Assembly (NCBI GenBank): GCA_903834675.1
Contig: CAILKC010000655.1
Span: 1 to 9,003, forward strand
Direction: 5' to 3'
DNA length: 9,003 bases
DNA from: an uncultured Victivallales bacterium
Lineage (GTDB): Bacteria > Verrucomicrobiota > Lentisphaeria > Oligosphaerales > JAFGRS01
Positions 6,694-9,003 of the stretch are shown here, piece by piece. Made by a program: the position numbers and the translations under genes. The notes beneath the pieces were generated by a model. It did not search any database. It worked only from the letters and a program-made list of their open reading frames with translations, and had not been told where the DNA came from. The number at the start of each line of letters is the position of its first letter. The stretch's first letter is position 1.

Positions 6694-8648
6694 GCGCCGC
6701 GGTCCTTGAGGCCACGCTCGTAGAAGCTGACGATGCTGCGCAGGTAGGCGACGGGCATGCCCGTGTCGTAGTGCTCCCCGTCGACCACTTGCGCCAGGAG
6801 GCCCTGATCCTGGCGCAGCGCGTCGATGGCGGTGGTCAACTGGATTTCGCCGGCCTGACGCTGGTCCGTATCGATCTGGCGCTGCAGGTACTCGAAGATG
6901 CGCGCGGTCAGGACGTACTGCCCGTAGACACAGAGGAAGCGGTCCGGCGGCAGTCCTTCGGTGGTCAGGTTGTGGCGGGCGTAGTCGGCGCTGGGCTTTT
7001 CGACGAAGTCCGTGACGCTGGCCAGGGTCCGTCCCGGATTGAGCCAGGCGCCGGCCATGGTGCCATAGTGACAGACCTCCTCGGCGGCGGCGAGGTAGGC
7101 ACCGACCACGCTGACCTGGCCGCCGGCGTTGAATGCATCAATGACCTGACGGGCGCAGGTCCGGTCCGAATTCGAGGCGTAGATGTGATCGCCAAGCAGG
7201 AGCAGGAACGGTTCCTGGCCTACCCATTCACGGGCGCAGTAGACGGCGTGACCGAAACCGAGCTGCTCGGTCTGCGGGATGAAGGTGATCCGAGCGCCGA
7301 TGTCGGCGAGTTCGTGGCAGGCCCGGCGAGCCTTTTCAGGCAGCTTGTTGTAGTGTTCGGGCGATGGCAGACTGCAGAAGAACTGCTGGTAGTAGGGCTC
7401 GTCGCCGGCCCGCACGATGATGGCGATTTCCTCGATCCCGGCACTGCAGGCCTCCTCGACGATGGCCAGCAGGATAGGCTTGCACTGGCCGTCTGAGGTG
7501 ACCAGCGGCAGCATCTCCTTCTTCACCGCCTTCGTGGCCGGGAACATGCGGGTGCCGAAGCCGGCGGCGGGGATCACGGCTTTACGCACGAGCTTGGGCG
7601 GTTTCAGATCGAGATCGTAGCAGTCCATGCCGTAGGTGGCATGCAGATAGGCCGCCAGTTGGGACCGTTCGGCAGCGCCGCGGGCGACCAGTTGCACACA
7701 GCCGTCACCCTGTGAGCCGACGCCCTTACCGCCGTAGGAGAGCTCCTGTACCCGCGGGTCGAGCAGCACGGCATGGAGCTTCGGCGCGGTGAGTTCAGCC
7801 GGGCACATGGGCATGAGGTAGTGGTCGAACTGCTGTTGGGCTTCCGTCATCAGGGCTCCGAGCGCCTGGGCCTCGCCGCGCTGCAGGAGGTCGGCGGCGC
7901 GGGTGACGATGTCGGCATTGATAGCGCCGAGGTACTCATGGGCATGTCGGCTGGCGTCGTCCACGGGGAAGGGATAGGCGTGGGTGAGGTCGGCCAGGAT
8001 GCGGATGGTATCCTTGTGGCCCTTCAGATCGCCGATGAGCAGGTGCAGGTGGCTGCCGACCGTGAGCCGGGACGTCTGTAACAGGTCGCCGTCAAAGGCC
8101 ATCAGGACCGGCACCTGGCCGAAGGCGCACCCCTGGTCCATGCGACCGCAGCGGGAAGGGGTCAGGATCTCGCCTTGGTAGGCCGCTTCCATCTCGGCGC
8201 GCGTGGTGAGCTTGAGGTCGTAGACGCAGTTGAAGGCGCGGGCAACCAGGACGCAGAAGGCGGCCGAGGAACTCAAACCCTTCTTCACGGGCATGGTGGT
8301 GAGGTAATTATCGATCTCGACGCCGTCCACCTTGTAGTAGGTCAGGATGGTGTAGGCCACGCCGGCGGCGTAACTGAAGAAGCCACCGGCCCGGGCCGTA
8401 TTCAGCAGCGCTTCCCGGTCCATCGGCAGAGATTCGACCAGATGGCTCCCATCCGGCAGCGTCGTACGCACCACGAATTGGCCTGGACAGGCGCGCACCC
8501 GTGCATGGATGCCTTGGTTGGTGCCGGCGATGATCACCTTGCCCGGCGCGATGGCCGAGTTGAACCGGCGATAGGCCCCGGCCCAGTCCGAGTGCTCTCC
8601 GAACAGGCAAACGCGCCCTGGTACAAAGAGTTCTAAGGTTCTGTTCAT
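6690..8648 (-). CDS. Bifunctional GHMP sugar kinase - GalU-like sugar-1-phosphate nucleotidyltransferase
   Basis: Single 652-residue reading frame joining two full-length enzymes. Residues 1 to about 350 are a GHMP kinase: motif 1 PGRVCLFGEHSDWAG (10-24), motif 2 PVKKGLSSSAA (120-130), CGRMDQ with Asp171 (167-172) in the position of the catalytic Asp of galactokinase-type kinases, and glycine-rich motif 3 YGGKGVGSQGDG (305-316). Residues about 355-652 are a GalU-type nucleotidyltransferase: PAAGFGTRMFPATK (360-373) for nucleotide binding, KEMLP, LLGDHIY with metal ligand Asp487, FVEKP (548-552), GEIQLTTAI (600-608) and YDTG with Asp628. Together these could convert free sugar to sugar-1-phosphate and then to a UDP-sugar. 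The start at 8648 has AGGA seven bases upstream. It heads the operon. Sugar specificity (galactose, a uronic acid or another) cannot be read from sequence. Confidence 0.88.
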   Translation of the reverse strand: MNRTLELFVPGRVCLFGEHSDWAGAYRRFNSAIAPGKVIIAGTNQGIHARVRACPGQFVVRTTLPDGSHLVESLPMDREALLNTARAGGFFSYAAGVAYTILTYYKVDGVEIDNYLTTMPVKKGLSSSAAFCVLVARAFNCVYDLKLTTRAEMEAAYQGEILTPSRCGRMDQGCAFGQVPVLMAFDGDLLQTSRLTVGSHLHLLIGDLKGHKDTIRILADLTHAYPFPVDDASRHAHEYLGAINADIVTRAADLLQRGEAQALGALMTEAQQQFDHYLMPMCPAELTAPKLHAVLLDPRVQELSYGGKGVGSQGDGCVQLVARGAAERSQLAAYLHATYGMDCYDLDLKPPKLVRKAVIPAAGFGTRMFPATKAVKKEMLPLVTSDGQCKPILLAIVEEACSAGIEEIAIIVRAGDEPYYQQFFCSLPSPEHYNKLPEKARRACHELADIGARITFIPQTEQLGFGHAVYCAREWVGQEPFLLLLGDHIYASNSDRTCARQVIDAFNAGGQVSVVGAYLAAAEEVCHYGTMAGAWLNPGRTLASVTDFVEKPSADYARHNLTTEGLPPDRFLCVYGQYVLTARIFEYLQRQIDTDQRQAGEIQLTTAIDALRQDQGLLAQVVDGEHYDTGMPVAYLRSIVSFYERGLKDRGA

Positions 8649-8655
8649 GCGTGTA

Positions 8656-8659
8656 TCCT
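8656..8659 (-). promoter_or_regulatory. Shine-Dalgarno sequence of the kinase-nucleotidyltransferase gene
   Basis: AGGA on the minus strand lies seven bases before the ATG at 8648. It supports this start over an upstream in-frame ATG at 8771, whose extra 41 residues would be arginine- and glycine-rich and would precede the conserved PGRVCLFGEH motif by too much. Confidence 0.6.
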
Positions 8660-8721
8660 GGCTCCGTCTCAGGGTCCGCGAAACGCGACCTCCGCCCAAC
8701 CGTCCGCCGCCGCGCGCGCAG

Positions 8722-8750
8722 ACCATAGCGCGGCGCGCCGGGCGCCGCAA
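8722..8750 (-). promoter_or_regulatory. Weak sigma70-like promoter candidate for the minus-strand operon
   Basis: On the minus strand TTGCGG (8750-8745) and TATGGT (8727-8722) are separated by 17 bases. The -10 matches four of six consensus positions and the -35 only three, so this is tentative. It would give an RNA leader of about 65 bases. The spacer is filled by a perfect 7-bp inverted repeat (8730-8748). An AT-richer spot at 8776-8786 is an alternative but has no well-spaced -35. Confidence 0.2.
8730..8748. repeat. Perfect 7-bp inverted repeat, 5-base loop
   Basis: GCGGCGC, five bases, then GCGCCGC. All-GC arms and overlap with the candidate promoter spacer make an operator possible, but in DNA this GC-rich the arms may also arise by chance. 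Confidence 0.5.
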
Positions 8751-8895
8751 CCGCGGCGTTAGCGACGGCATGGCTGTTTTAAGAAACTGGGCTGGGCTGG
8801 GCGTCGCAACAACCCGTGGTCTGTCTGCCGTATCGGGTTGCGCGAGAACACACGCCGTCAGTCATGGCACAGGCGCCAAGCCAAAGCGGTGTCGC

Positions 8896-8912
8896 GGTCG
8901 CCGTCGGCGACC
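8896..8912. repeat. Perfect hairpin, 7-bp stem, 3-base loop
   Basis: GGTCGCC, loop GTC, GGCGACC. No T-run follows on either strand, so it does not look like an intrinsic terminator. Confidence 0.5.
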
Positions 8913-8961
8913 TTGCCACGCGCCACATGGCCGACGCGCGATATGGACTGCGTGCGGCAGA

Positions 8962-8979
8962 GGGCCGCGGAAGCGGCCC
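8962..8979. repeat. Perfect hairpin, 7-bp stem with GGAA tetraloop on the plus strand
   Basis: GGGCCGC, loop GGAA, GCGGCCC. Read on the plus strand the loop fits the stable GNRA class. A smaller stem (CTGC / GCAG, 8948-8960) lies just before it, and the complementary hexamers GCCGAC (8930-8935) and GTCGGC (8998-9003) could enclose both. No T-run follows. Confidence 0.5.
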
Positions 8980-9003
8980 GTCGACGCCGCTTTCACTGTC
9001 GGC

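Larger units (their letters stand above)
8649..9003. other. Upstream intergenic region without a convincing gene
   Basis: 355 bases upstream of the minus-strand operon. One frame on each strand is open over much of it: minus from the right edge to a TAA ending at 8779, and plus from an ATG at 8864 to the right edge. Both would give low-complexity peptides rich in Ala, Arg, Ser and Gly, with no Shine-Dalgarno and no recognisable motif. The region contains a short CTGGG triple repeat (8787-8801) and several perfect GC-rich hairpins listed separately. I see no T-run terminator, tRNA or known structural RNA signature. Confidence 0.6.

Noticed and set aside
5977..6723. Plus-strand frame of 248 codons antisense to the dehydrogenase
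   Set aside because: The opposite strand encodes a complete Rossmann SDR. The antisense peptide is a composition shadow with no start signal of note.
6771..7496. Plus-strand frame of 241 codons antisense to the nucleotidyltransferase domain
   Set aside because: It lies wholly inside the conserved GalU-like domain on the other strand; shadow frame.
8787..8801. Three tandem copies of CTGGG
   Set aside because: Only 15 bases; too short to be meaningful as a repeat element or binding-site array.
8864..9003. Plus-strand frame starting ATG at 8864 and open to the right edge
   Set aside because: 46 codons, no Shine-Dalgarno, AT/GC third-position pattern weaker than in the real genes, low-complexity peptide. 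It cannot be excluded without sequence beyond 9003.
8779..9003. Minus-strand frame open from the right edge to a TAA ending at 8779, a possible gene 3' end
   Set aside because: 75 codons of Ser/Arg/Ala/Thr-rich sequence without a recognisable motif; it competes with the open plus-strand frame in the same place, as expected of GC-rich non-coding DNA.
8896..9003. Right-edge hairpins as RNase P RNA, SRP RNA, tmRNA or tRNA
   Set aside because: None of the conserved core sequences I know for those RNAs is present on either strand.

Overview
The window is about 9 kb of high-GC bacterial chromosome (roughly two-thirds G+C by eye). It is densely coded, with short gene overlaps, and holds no insertion sequence, tRNA, rRNA or CRISPR array that I can see. 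The host makes meso-diaminopimelate peptidoglycan: MurE carries the DNPR signature. It also has a divergent FtsI-type transpeptidase. The wording of FtsI around its SxxK and SSN motifs (FFCE..., YGGRPLRD) reminds me, from memory, of Verrucomicrobiota/Kiritimatiellota proteins more than of proteobacterial ones. This placement is a low-confidence guess; a diderm with ordinary division machinery is the safer statement.

Layout. Bases 1-3070 (+ strand) hold the 3' part of ftsI, cut by the left edge, and complete murE. This is a piece of a division and cell wall (dcw) cluster in the usual order, with a 38-base gene overlap. The expected next gene, murF, is absent. Instead murE runs tail-to-tail into, and overlaps by 22 bases, an oppositely oriented four-gene operon that fills 8648-3049 (- strand). 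In transcription order this operon encodes: (1) a 652-residue fusion of a GHMP-family sugar kinase with a GalU-like sugar-1-phosphate nucleotidyltransferase; (2) an OleD-like NAD(P)-dependent short-chain dehydrogenase/epimerase; (3) an ABC ATPase; (4) and (5) two different six-helix ABC-2 type permeases. That makes five domains of function on four junctions: three junctions are 4-base stop/start overlaps (GTGA, ATGA, ATGA) and the fourth is an 8-base gap, so the set is almost certainly co-transcribed and translationally coupled.

How the genes may work together. FtsI and MurE act in septal peptidoglycan synthesis (transpeptidation, and addition of diaminopimelate to the UDP-MurNAc dipeptide). 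The minus-strand operon pairs an enzyme that could turn a free sugar into a nucleotide sugar in one polypeptide with an NAD(P)-dependent reductase/epimerase and a binding-protein-less ABC transporter, which is most consistent with export. A sugar-modified or lipid product made and exported by one operon is a reasonable but unproven inference. No glycosyltransferase, OleA/B/C or other pathway gene lies inside the window.

Bases 8649-9003 hold no convincing gene. This stretch is the upstream region of the operon, with a weak promoter candidate and several perfect GC-rich hairpins.
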